Shown here in pieces: positions 1-4,976 of a stretch of DNA of 8,028 nucleotides. The notes below the pieces were generated by a model. The model saw only the letters and a list, made by a program, of their open reading frames with translations. It had not been told where the DNA came from and made no database searches. Origin of the DNA: an uncultured Collinsella sp. (GTDB lineage: Bacteria > Actinomycetota > Coriobacteriia > Coriobacteriales > Coriobacteriaceae); contig CABQHR010000080.1 of NCBI GenBank assembly GCA_902463875.1, forward strand, positions 1 through 8,028, given 5' to 3'. The position numbers and the translations under genes are program-made. The first letter of the stretch is position 1. The number at the start of each line of letters is the position of its first letter.

Positions 1-28
1 GAACCAGAGCCCGGTGCTAACTATCTGC

Positions 29-943
29 CTAGTGATACAGCCCCGGCTGGTAGTGGTACTCGTTGCTCACATGCGGGCACAGCTGCCAAAAGGCAACAGC
101 GCTTGCCGCGGCCACGTTGAGTGAATCGACCCCATGCGCCATCGGAATACGCACGGCGCGGTCGCAGCCTGCAATGGTCTTGGCGCCCAAGCCAGCACCC
201 TCGGTGCCCATAAAGATTGCCAGGCGGTCAATCTCCTGGAGCGCGGGATCGTCCAGCGACACCGAATCATCCGTCAACGCCATAGCGGCACACGAAAAGC
301 CGGCATCGTGTAGCGCCGCCAGCCCATCATGCGGCCATACGCGCGCTTCGCTGCCAATGCGTGTCCAGGGCACCTGGAACACCGTGCCCATGCTCACGCG
401 GGCCGAACGACGATACAGCGGATCACAACACGTAGGACTGACCAAAATGCCGTCGACGTTGAGCGCGGCCGCCGAGCGGAATATTGCGCCCACATTGGTA
501 TGGTCGACAATGCCCTCGAGCACGCACACGCGCACCGGGCGCTCCCCCGCCGCCTCGACGACGCCGCCCAAGAACTCATCAACCGGAATCTGTCGCGGGC
601 GACGAAATGCCGCGAGCGCACCGCGCGTCACGTTAAAACCCGTCAGACGCTCCATAAGCTCCATCGAGGCAACGAACACGGGAACCGGACCCGCGCCCTC
701 GCGTACCGCCAGGCGCTCAAACAGCGGCATCATCTGGTCGAGCCAGCGCTCGCCCAAAAGAAAGCTCGCCGGCTCGTATCCGGCGCGCACCGCACGTTCG
801 ATGACCTTGGCACTCTCGGCGATAAAGATGCCCTTTTGCGGCTCCAGCACGCAGCGCAGCTCGCGCTCGGTCAGTCGCACGTAGGCATCGAGCCGCTCGT
901 CCTCGAGCGAATCAATTCGCAGCACCTCAACGGCATCAGTCAT
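29..943 (-). CDS. TrmH/SpoU-family RNA 2'-O-methyltransferase
   Basis: This gene encodes a 304-residue SAM-dependent methyltransferase of the SpoU/TrmH (SPOUT) class, which methylates a ribose 2'-OH in rRNA or tRNA. The N-terminal part (about 1-125) looks like the substrate-binding region of these enzymes, with GIFIAESAKVIERA at 38-51. The catalytic domain carries all three SpoU motifs: motif 1 around 141-166 with DHTNVGAIFRSA (Asn150, Arg156), motif 2 at 244-252 (FMGTEGAGL), and motif 3 at 265-281 with IPMAHGVDSLNVAAAS (Asn276). I chose the ATG at 941-943, where family-like sequence (MTDAVEVLRI) begins. An in-frame ATG at 974-976 would add 11 unconvincing residues and has no Shine-Dalgarno. 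The start at 943 has only AAGAAGG some 16 bases upstream, so the start is uncertain. The stop is TAG at 29-31. The target nucleotide cannot be told from sequence. It lies downstream of folA behind two hairpins and may have its own promoter. Confidence 0.9.
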   Translation of the reverse strand: MTDAVEVLRIDSLEDERLDAYVRLTERELRCVLEPQKGIFIAESAKVIERAVRAGYEPASFLLGERWLDQMMPLFERLAVREGAGPVPVFVASMELMERLTGFNVTRGALAAFRRPRQIPVDEFLGGVVEAAGERPVRVCVLEGIVDHTNVGAIFRSAAALNVDGILVSPTCCDPLYRRSARVSMGTVFQVPWTRIGSEARVWPHDGLAALHDAGFSCAAMALTDDSVSLDDPALQEIDRLAIFMGTEGAGLGAKTIAGCDRAVRIPMAHGVDSLNVAAASAVAFWQLCPHVSNEYHYQPGLYH

Positions 944-989
944 AGCAGCCAGCCCGCACCCTTCTTTACAGCACATCTATACAAATATC

Positions 990-1012
990 GGGGCAACGCC
1001 ATGCGCTGCCCC
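990..1012 (-). terminator. Hairpin between folA and the methyltransferase gene, likely terminator
   Basis: Arms of 10 bases (990-999 and 1003-1012) pair around a 3-base loop, with one G-U pair in the minus-strand transcript (GGGGCAGCGC / GCGTTGCCCC). On the minus strand the hairpin is followed by GATATTTGTATAG, a weak T-rich tail. It fits an intrinsic terminator of the thyA-folA transcript, though the T tract is interrupted, so read-through into the methyltransferase gene is possible. Confidence 0.5.
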
Positions 1013-1024
1013 GCCACTCATTCC

Positions 1025-1055
1025 AACCCGATAATACCGAAGGGATAATCGGGTT
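1025..1055 (-). terminator. Hairpin at the folA stop codon, possible terminator or 3' stabiliser
   Basis: Eight-base perfect outer arms (AACCCGAT at 1025-1032, ATCGGGTT at 1048-1055) continue inward with mismatches to a minus-strand apex CTTCGG, which can form a UUCG tetraloop. The hairpin begins at the last base of the folA stop codon TAA (1055-1057). The bases after it on the minus strand (GGAATGAG) contain no T run, so alone it is a poor intrinsic terminator. It may protect the 3' end or act with the hairpin at 990-1012. Confidence 0.4.
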
Positions 1056-1573
1056 TACGCATCAACGCGACGATACGTCACGAACTCATAATTGAGGCCC
1101 TCATCGCCCTCTCCGGCAGCGACAACCGCCGATTCGCTGGCCCGCGCAATCTCCCACGCGGGATCGGCATCCAAATCGGGAAAGTATGTATCCACGTCAT
1201 GCACACAATGGTTGTGCGTGACCTCCGCCTCCACGCAATGCGGCAAAAACTGACGATACACCTCGCCACCGCCGATCACCCACGCAACGGGCTCATCGGC
1301 AACCGCAGCGAGCGCTTCGTCGACGCTATGCACCACGTCGACGCCCTCGGCAGCAAAGCTCTCGTCGCGGGTAAGCACGATATTGCGGCGGTTCTTGAGC
1401 GGGCGCCCGCCGGGAAAACTCAGCAGGGTCTTGCGTCCCATAATAACCGGGCACCCTTTGGTGCACGCCACAAAATGGCGCATGTCGGCGCGATTGGACA
1501 CCACCATGTCGCCCTCACACCCAATGCCCCAGTCGTCGCATACGGCAACAATGGCAGAAAGCTTACACGTCAT
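1055..1573 (-). CDS. folA: Dihydrofolate reductase
   Basis: This 172-residue cytoplasmic enzyme reduces dihydrofolate to tetrahydrofolate with NADPH, regenerating the cofactor oxidised by ThyA, whose gene lies directly upstream. Family marks in order: AIVAVCDDWGIG at 7-18, the folate-binding acid Asp30 in RADMRHF, VIMGRKT at 43-49, RPLKNRRNIVLTRD at 57-70, VIGGGEVYRQFLP at 99-111, and DTYFPDLD at 128-135. The length is usual for bacterial DHFR. The Trp of the Met20 loop in E. coli FolA (MPWN) is replaced: the region reads MVVSN (23-27). I chose the ATG at 1571-1573 because AGGTGA, a perfect anti-Shine-Dalgarno match, lies 5 bases upstream. A GTG at 1580-1582 directly after the thyA stop would add three residues (MTH) but sits inside that ribosome binding site. 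The gene is the second of an operon and is probably translationally coupled to thyA. Confidence 0.95.
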   Translation of the reverse strand: MTCKLSAIVAVCDDWGIGCEGDMVVSNRADMRHFVACTKGCPVIMGRKTLLSFPGGRPLKNRRNIVLTRDESFAAEGVDVVHSVDEALAAVADEPVAWVIGGGEVYRQFLPHCVEAEVTHNHCVHDVDTYFPDLDADPAWEIARASESAVVAAGEGDEGLNYEFVTYRRVDA

Positions 1574-1578
1574 GTGCG

Positions 1579-1584
1579 TCACCT
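1579..1584 (-). promoter_or_regulatory. folA Shine-Dalgarno overlapping the thyA stop
   Basis: The minus strand reads TAGGTGACGCACATG. AGGTGA is fully complementary to the 16S rRNA 3' end and includes two bases of the thyA stop TAG (1583-1585). Spacing to the ATG at 1571-1573 is 5 bases. This decides the folA start and implies that ribosomes ending thyA re-initiate on folA. Confidence 0.7.
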
Positions 1585-2431
1585 ACACCGCAATGGGGAT
1601 GTTCTTGACCTGCGGGCCGTGCTCATAACCCTCGACGATCAGGTCGTCGGTCGTAAACGCATAGAAGTCATGCACATCGGGGTTAAGCGTTACCTTGGGC
1701 GCGGCAAACTGCGGACGCTCAATAAGCTCGCGGACGATATCGACATGACGGTCGTAAATGTGGGCATCGGCAATCACATGTAGCAGCTCGCCGGGAATCA
1801 TATCGACCGACTGCGCGACCATCATCAGCAAAATGGCGTACTGGCACACATTCCAGTTGTTCGCAGCCAAAATATCCTGGCTGCGCTGGTTGAGAATCAT
1901 GTTGAGCGTCGGTTTATCATCCTGCGGACGCTGTGTCACGTTATACGTCACGCTGTAGGCGCACGGATACAGGTGCATCTCGGACAGGTCGCTAAACACG
2001 TACGTGTTCGTCATAATGCGGCGGCTGTACGGCGTGTTCTTAAGGTCGTACAGCACGCGATCCATCTGGTCAAAGTCGCCCTCGGCATAATGGCTCTTCT
2101 GCCCAATCTGATACCCGTAGGCCTTGCCGATGGAGCCAGTCTCGTCGGCCCACTCGTCCCAAATATGGCTGTTGAGGTCATGCACGTTATTGGACTTCTT
2201 TTGATAGATCCATAGGATCTCATCCATGGCAGATTTGAGGGCCGTACGACGCAGGGTAAGCGCGGGAAACTCCTCGCGCAGGTCGTAACGTGCCGTAACG
2301 CCAAAGTTTTTAATGGTATAGGCAGGGGTGCCATCCTCCCACACCGGACGGACCTTTTGGCCCTCGGTGGTGGTGCCATGGTCCAGAATATCGCGGCACA
2401 TGGATACAAACTGTTGATCAGCCTTGCTCAT
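1583..2431 (-). CDS. thyA: Thymidylate synthase (ThyA type)
   Basis: This 282-residue enzyme methylates dUMP to dTMP using 5,10-methylene-tetrahydrofolate and releases dihydrofolate for FolA. Visible marks: phosphate-binding Arg28 region (RPVW), HIWDEWADETGSIGKAYGYQIG split around 89-110, YSRRIM with paired Arg at 137-138, catalytic Cys157 in LYPCAYS, NQRSQD at 181-186, Asn194 in NNWNVCQYA, and the dUMP-binding DAHIYDRH at 222-229. The residue after the active Cys is Ala where most ThyA proteins have His (PCH). From memory this matches the Bacillus subtilis ThyA subclass (PCVYETQW), as do the C-terminal NPDVHDFYAFTTDD residues and the length near 280. I chose the ATG at 2429-2431, which has AGGAGG 4 bases upstream. 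The frame stays open to an ATG at 2744-2746, but that would run through the divergent promoter and into the neighbouring plus-strand gene. It is the first gene of the thyA-folA operon. Confidence 0.95.
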   Translation of the reverse strand: MSKADQQFVSMCRDILDHGTTTEGQKVRPVWEDGTPAYTIKNFGVTARYDLREEFPALTLRRTALKSAMDEILWIYQKKSNNVHDLNSHIWDEWADETGSIGKAYGYQIGQKSHYAEGDFDQMDRVLYDLKNTPYSRRIMTNTYVFSDLSEMHLYPCAYSVTYNVTQRPQDDKPTLNMILNQRSQDILAANNWNVCQYAILLMMVAQSVDMIPGELLHVIADAHIYDRHVDIVRELIERPQFAAPKVTLNPDVHDFYAFTTDDLIVEGYEHGPQVKNIPIAV

Positions 2432-2435
2432 TGAC

Positions 2436-2441
2436 CCTCCT
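2436..2441 (-). promoter_or_regulatory. thyA Shine-Dalgarno
   Basis: AGGAGG on the minus strand lies 4 bases before the ATG at 2429-2431. It settles the thyA start against the much longer open frame upstream. Confidence 0.75.
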
Positions 2442-2465
2442 GTCAGTCGCCTATAAGCAATTTTT

Positions 2466-2471
2466 ATTGTA
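2466..2471 (-). promoter_or_regulatory. Possible -10 box of the thyA-folA promoter
   Basis: TACAAT on the minus strand matches the -10 consensus TATAAT at 5 of 6 positions and would give a leader of roughly 25-30 bases before the thyA ATG. No good -35 box is visible at 16-18 bases spacing (the stretch there is GC-rich), so the promoter may be weak or need an activator. I see no folate riboswitch in this leader. Confidence 0.4.
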
Positions 2472-2514
2472 GCCCAGGCGCACGCGGCCCCACAGCCCAA
2501 ACATAAGCCCTCAT

Positions 2515-2534
2515 TTTCTGACATATGCCAGAAA
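2515..2534. promoter_or_regulatory. Palindrome 1, candidate operator
   Basis: A 20-base dyad with one mismatched pair, core CTGACATATGCCAG, lies in the intergenic region between divergent thyA and the DUF134-NifX gene. It shares the TGACATATG core with the palindrome at 2572-2583. It sits just upstream of the candidate -35 box (2539-2544) of the plus-strand gene. It is a candidate site for the DUF134 helix-turn-helix domain encoded next to it, which is inference. Confidence 0.55.
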
Positions 2535-2538
2535 TACC

Positions 2539-2566
2539 TTGCATGGTTCCTCATGCGCGCTATTCT
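2539..2566 (+). promoter_or_regulatory. Possible promoter of the DUF134-NifX gene
   Basis: TTGCAT (2539-2544) and TATTCT (2561-2566) are separated by 16 bases and match sigma-70 -35 and -10 consensus only moderately. The predicted transcript start near 2573 falls in palindrome 2, and palindrome 1 lies just upstream, as expected for a promoter under dyad-based repression. A short inverted repeat, GCATG at 2541-2545 and CATGC at 2552-2556, lies between them. Confidence 0.4.
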
Positions 2567-2571
2567 ATTGT

Positions 2572-2583
2572 TGACATATGTCA
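2572..2583. promoter_or_regulatory. Palindrome 2, candidate operator
   Basis: TGACATATGTCA is a perfect 12-base palindrome, 14 bases before the ATG of the DUF134-NifX gene and over its predicted transcription start. Its core repeats that of palindrome 1, centred 53 bases upstream, close to five helical turns. The location suits a repressor or autoregulator site. Confidence 0.6.
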
Positions 2584-2597
2584 GGTTTGGAGTGTGT

Positions 2598-3362
2598 ATG
2601 GCAGGAAGACGCGAAAAATTGCGCCGCGTTGGGATCATCCCCGAATATCGTGGCTTTACCCCCGATGGCCTGGCCAGCGGAGACGCGATCGACATGACGG
2701 TCGATGAGCTCGAAGTCCTGCGCCTGTGCGACCTGGAAGGCCTCAATCAGGAGGCTGTCGCCCAGCACATGGGTATCGCTCGTGCCACGGTGGCGGCTAT
2801 TTGCAGCCGAGCGCATCGCAAGGTGGCAAACGCGCTGATCAATGGTCGGGCGCTCGTCATCGAGGGCGGCACTATCGCGTACTCCCCCATCACCGCAACG
2901 ACGGCCGCATGGCCAGCAAAGGAGGTCGGCGCCATGAGGGTGGCAACGACGTACGACAACGGCAACATCTTTATGCACTTTGGCCGTAGTGAGCAGTTCA
3001 AGATCTACGACATCCAGGATGGCAAGGTGCTCAACGAACAGGTCGTGGGCACCGGCGGCACCGGTCACGGCGCATTGGCGGGCCTGCTTGCCAACGGCGG
3101 CGTCGACACGCTTATCTGCGGCGGTATCGGCGGCGGCGCCATCAACGCACTCACCCAGGCCGGCATCACGGTCTACGCGGGCGCCCAGGGCAGCTGCGAC
3201 GCCTGCGTCGAGGCCCTTATCGCGGGCACGCTCGCGCAGACCGGCGAGGCCACCTGCGACTGCCATGGTCACGACCACGAGCACGCCCATGAGCATGGCG
3301 AGTCCTGCGGCTGCCACGGCCATCACGAGCACAAGGGCCACGAGGGTTGCGGCTGCCACTAG
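2598..3362 (+). CDS. DUF134 HTH / NifX-like domain fusion with His-Cys-rich tail
   Basis: This 254-residue protein has three parts. Residues 1-90 are a DUF134 domain, a small DNA-binding family: RREKLRRVGIIPEYRGFTP, then MTVDELEVLRLCDLEGLNQE, a helix-turn-helix near 50-75, and a closing NGRALVIEGG. Residues 113-212 are a NifX/NafY-like domain (dinitrogenase iron-molybdenum cofactor family): RVATTYDNGNIFMHFGRSEQF, then the Gly-rich VDTLICGGIGGGAINAL and AGITVYAGAQG. The domain has an extra CDAC at 200-203. Residues 220-254 hold 12 His and 6 Cys, including three CxCH motifs. The ATG at 2598 has GGAG 5 bases upstream; an earlier ATG at 2553 lies inside the promoter. I infer a metal- or Fe-S-linked regulator or carrier in the cytoplasm. 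No nitrogenase gene is present here, so a role in nitrogen fixation is unlikely. The gene stands alone, divergent from thyA and convergent with ffh. Its target genes are unknown. Confidence 0.88.
   Translation: MAGRREKLRRVGIIPEYRGFTPDGLASGDAIDMTVDELEVLRLCDLEGLNQEAVAQHMGIARATVAAICSRAHRKVANALINGRALVIEGGTIAYSPITATTAAWPAKEVGAMRVATTYDNGNIFMHFGRSEQFKIYDIQDGKVLNEQVVGTGGTGHGALAGLLANGGVDTLICGGIGGGAINALTQAGITVYAGAQGSCDACVEALIAGTLAQTGEATCDCHGHDHEHAHEHGESCGCHGHHEHKGHEGCGCH
2918..2936 (+). promoter_or_regulatory. Internal Shine-Dalgarno and in-frame ATG at the domain boundary
   Basis: AAAGGAGGT at 2918-2926 is a 9-base match to the anti-Shine-Dalgarno and lies 7 bases before an in-frame ATG (2934-2936), which is Met113. 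That Met is the first residue of the NifX-like domain. It is a much stronger site than the gene's own GGAG. Initiation here would give a separate 142-residue NifX-like protein with the His-Cys tail but without the DNA-binding domain. Confidence 0.55.
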
Positions 3363-3418
3363 CGGCAAATACCCTGCCGCCAGCACGCTCCTACGCGTAC
3401 AACAACCTGCAAACGAAC

Positions 3419-3458
3419 GGCGAAGGCCGCCTGGAATACGATCCAGGCGGCCTTCGCC
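3419..3458. terminator. Bidirectional hairpin terminator between convergent genes
   Basis: A perfect 17-base stem (3419-3435 with 3442-3458, arm ends GGCGAAGG / CCTTCGCC) closes on a 6-base loop, ATACGA. It lies 56 bases after the DUF134-NifX stop and 21 bases after the ffh stop, so it can serve both convergent transcripts. Neither side has a real T run; the minus-strand side (GTTCGTTTGC) is the richer. The strength of the stem makes a terminator role likely. Confidence 0.75.
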
Positions 3459-3479
3459 ATACACAACTCAAAAGAGCCA

Positions 3480-4964
3480 TTACTTTTTATTGCGCATCTG
3501 CGCTTCCATCTGACGCAGCAGGTCCATATCGGACTTGGGACCGCCCGTTCCCAAGCCACCCAGGCCGCCCATACCGCCCAGGCCCATGGCATCCAGACCG
3601 GGAATATTGGGCATGCGCATCTTTTTGCCCTTCTTACCCTTCTTGCCCTTCTTGCCGCCGGCCTGAGCCTGATTTGCCATCGTGCGCATGCGGCCCATCA
3701 TCTTGTTCATCTCGCCCCACTGCTTCATAAGGCTGTTGACCTCGGTGGGGGTCACGCCGGCGCCCTTGGCGATGCGGGCGCGACGCTGGCCGTTGATGAT
3801 GGAGGGACGCAGGCGCTCCTCCTTGGTCATCGACATGATGATGGCCTCGTTCTTATCGAAAATACCCTCGTCCAGGTTGCCGCCCATCTGGTTGAGCGCG
3901 CGCTGGCCACCGGGAAGCATGCCCAGAATGCCCTTCATGCCGCCCATCTTCTTGACGGCTTTCATCTGGTCGAGCATGTCGTTCATGGTAAAGCCCTCGC
4001 GCAGCATGCGCTCGGCAGCCTCGAGCTGCTCGGCATCGGCTGCCTCCTGGGCCTTCTCGATAATACCGACGACGTCGCCCATACCCAGAATACGCTTGGC
4101 CATGCGATCGGGATAGAACGGCTCCAACGAATCGGGCTTCTCGCCCATGCTCACGAACTTGATGGGCTTGCCGGTCACCTGGCGCACGGAAAGCGCGCCG
4201 CCGCCACGGGCATCGCCGTCGAGCTTGGAGATGATCACGCCGTCAAAGTCGGTGCGCTCGGCAAACGTCGAGACCACGTTGACGATATCCTGGCCAGTCA
4301 TGGCATCGACGACCATCAGCACCTGATCGGGCTTGACGGCCTTCTTAATGTCCACGGCCTCCTGCATCATCTGCTCGTCGATCTGCAGACGACCGGCGGT
4401 ATCGACGATGACCACGTCGCGCAGGTGGTCGACGGCCTCCTGGATGGCGCCCTTAGCGATATCGACCGGGTGCGCGCCGTCGCCGCGGAAGACCGGCACG
4501 CCGATCTCTCCGCCAAGCGTGGCCAGCTGGTCGGCAGCGGCGGGGCGGTAGACGTCGCACGCGGCAAGCAGCGGCGAGCGACCCTGCTTCTTGAGCAGGT
4601 AGGCCAGCTTTACAGCTGCCGTGGTCTTACCGGAGCCCTGCAGGCCAACGAGCATGATGACGTTGGGAATGCGGTTGCTAAAGACGAGCTTGCTCTCGGT
4701 GGAACCGAGCATCTCGGTGAGCTCGTCGAGCACGATCTTGACGACGTTTTGCGCCGGCGACAGCGACTCCATGACCTCGGCGGTCATGCAGCGCTCCTTG
4801 GTCTTGGCGACAAACTCCTTGACGACTTTGAAGTTGACGTCGGCCTCGAGCAGCGCCATGCGGATGTCGCGCATGGCAGAGGTGATATCGGCCTCGGTCA
4901 GCTTACCCTTGCCGCGCAGACGGTCAAATGTGTCGTTGAGGCGATCGCTCAGAGAATCAAACAC
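3480..4964 (-). CDS. ffh: Signal recognition particle GTPase Ffh (SRP54)
   Basis: Ffh (494 residues) binds signal sequences of nascent membrane and secreted proteins together with the 4.5S/SRP RNA, and delivers ribosomes to FtsY. The N domain is about 1-90 (MFDSLSDRLNDTFDRLRGKGK). The GTPase G domain has GLQGSGKTT at 107-115, DVYRPAAADQL at 137-147, DTAGR at 188-192, SKLDGDARGG at 246-255 and GEKPDSLEPF at 274-283. The Met-rich M domain runs from about 320 to 430 and includes the RNA-binding SIINGQRRARIAKGAG (388-403). A low-complexity tail follows: a Lys-rich GGKKGKKGKKGKK (437-449), then a Gly/Met/Leu-rich stretch. The start is GTG at 4962-4964, supported by AAGGAG 6 bases upstream and by the standard family N-terminus. 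It is the last gene of smc-ftsY-ffh, with 10 bases after the ftsY stop. The SRP RNA gene is not in this window. Confidence 0.97.
   Translation of the reverse strand: MFDSLSDRLNDTFDRLRGKGKLTEADITSAMRDIRMALLEADVNFKVVKEFVAKTKERCMTAEVMESLSPAQNVVKIVLDELTEMLGSTESKLVFSNRIPNVIMLVGLQGSGKTTAAVKLAYLLKKQGRSPLLAACDVYRPAAADQLATLGGEIGVPVFRGDGAHPVDIAKGAIQEAVDHLRDVVIVDTAGRLQIDEQMMQEAVDIKKAVKPDQVLMVVDAMTGQDIVNVVSTFAERTDFDGVIISKLDGDARGGGALSVRQVTGKPIKFVSMGEKPDSLEPFYPDRMAKRILGMGDVVGIIEKAQEAADAEQLEAAERMLREGFTMNDMLDQMKAVKKMGGMKGILGMLPGGQRALNQMGGNLDEGIFDKNEAIIMSMTKEERLRPSIINGQRRARIAKGAGVTPTEVNSLMKQWGEMNKMMGRMRTMANQAQAGGKKGKKGKKGKKMRMPNIPGLDAMGLGGMGGLGGLGTGGPKSDMDLLRQMEAQMRNKK
3622..3657 (-). repeat. Four tandem 9-base units in ffh coding Lys-Lys-Gly
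   Basis: Four consecutive near-identical 9-base units of the type TTCTTGCCC (plus strand) start at 3622, 3631, 3640 and 3649. On the minus strand they encode the Lys-Lys-Gly repeats near residues 438-449 of Ffh. In-frame slippage here would change the length of the basic tail without breaking the gene. Confidence 0.7.
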
Positions 4965-4970
4965 TAGTCA

Positions 4971-4976
4971 CTCCTT
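4971..4976 (-). promoter_or_regulatory. ffh Shine-Dalgarno overlapping the ftsY stop
   Basis: The minus strand reads TAAGGAGTGACTAGTG. AAGGAG takes in two bases of the ftsY stop TAA (4975-4977) and lies 6 bases before the GTG start at 4962-4964. It supports the GTG as start and suggests coupled translation. Confidence 0.7.

Noticed and set aside
1..28. Possible start of a terminator after the methyltransferase gene
   Set aside because: Only a short imperfect repeat (ACC near 3-5 with GGT near 13-15) is visible before the window ends.
976..981. TATAGA on the minus strand as a -10 box for the methyltransferase gene
   Set aside because: No -35 box lies at a sensible distance and the stretch doubles as the tail of the hairpin at 990-1012. 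A promoter here is possible but not supportable.
63..1048. Long plus-strand frames opposite the methyltransferase gene
   Set aside because: They mirror the SpoU-family gene and its start region. No domain, ribosome site or promoter supports them.
2432..2514. A folate riboswitch upstream of thyA
   Set aside because: The leader is short and the region shows no paired elements or conserved segments resembling the tetrahydrofolate riboswitch.
2571..2576. TTGACA as a -35 box for the DUF134-NifX gene
   Set aside because: The matching -10 position would fall on the start codon and shows no -10-like sequence. The hexamer is better explained as part of the perfect palindrome at 2572-2583.
2432..2746. 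N-terminal extension of thyA by 105 residues
   Set aside because: The extension would read through the promoter region and the start of the divergent gene, is unlike any ThyA N-terminus, and a good Shine-Dalgarno marks the ATG at 2429-2431.
2565..3464. A 299-codon minus-strand frame opposite the DUF134-NifX gene
   Set aside because: It is antisense to a gene with recognisable domains, runs through the terminator and promoter region, and reads as low-complexity Ala/Val/Asp sequence.
3363..3479. An SRP (4.5S) RNA gene beside ffh
   Set aside because: The gap holds only the terminator hairpin and short filler. The conserved SRP RNA tetraloop and bulge sequence is absent.
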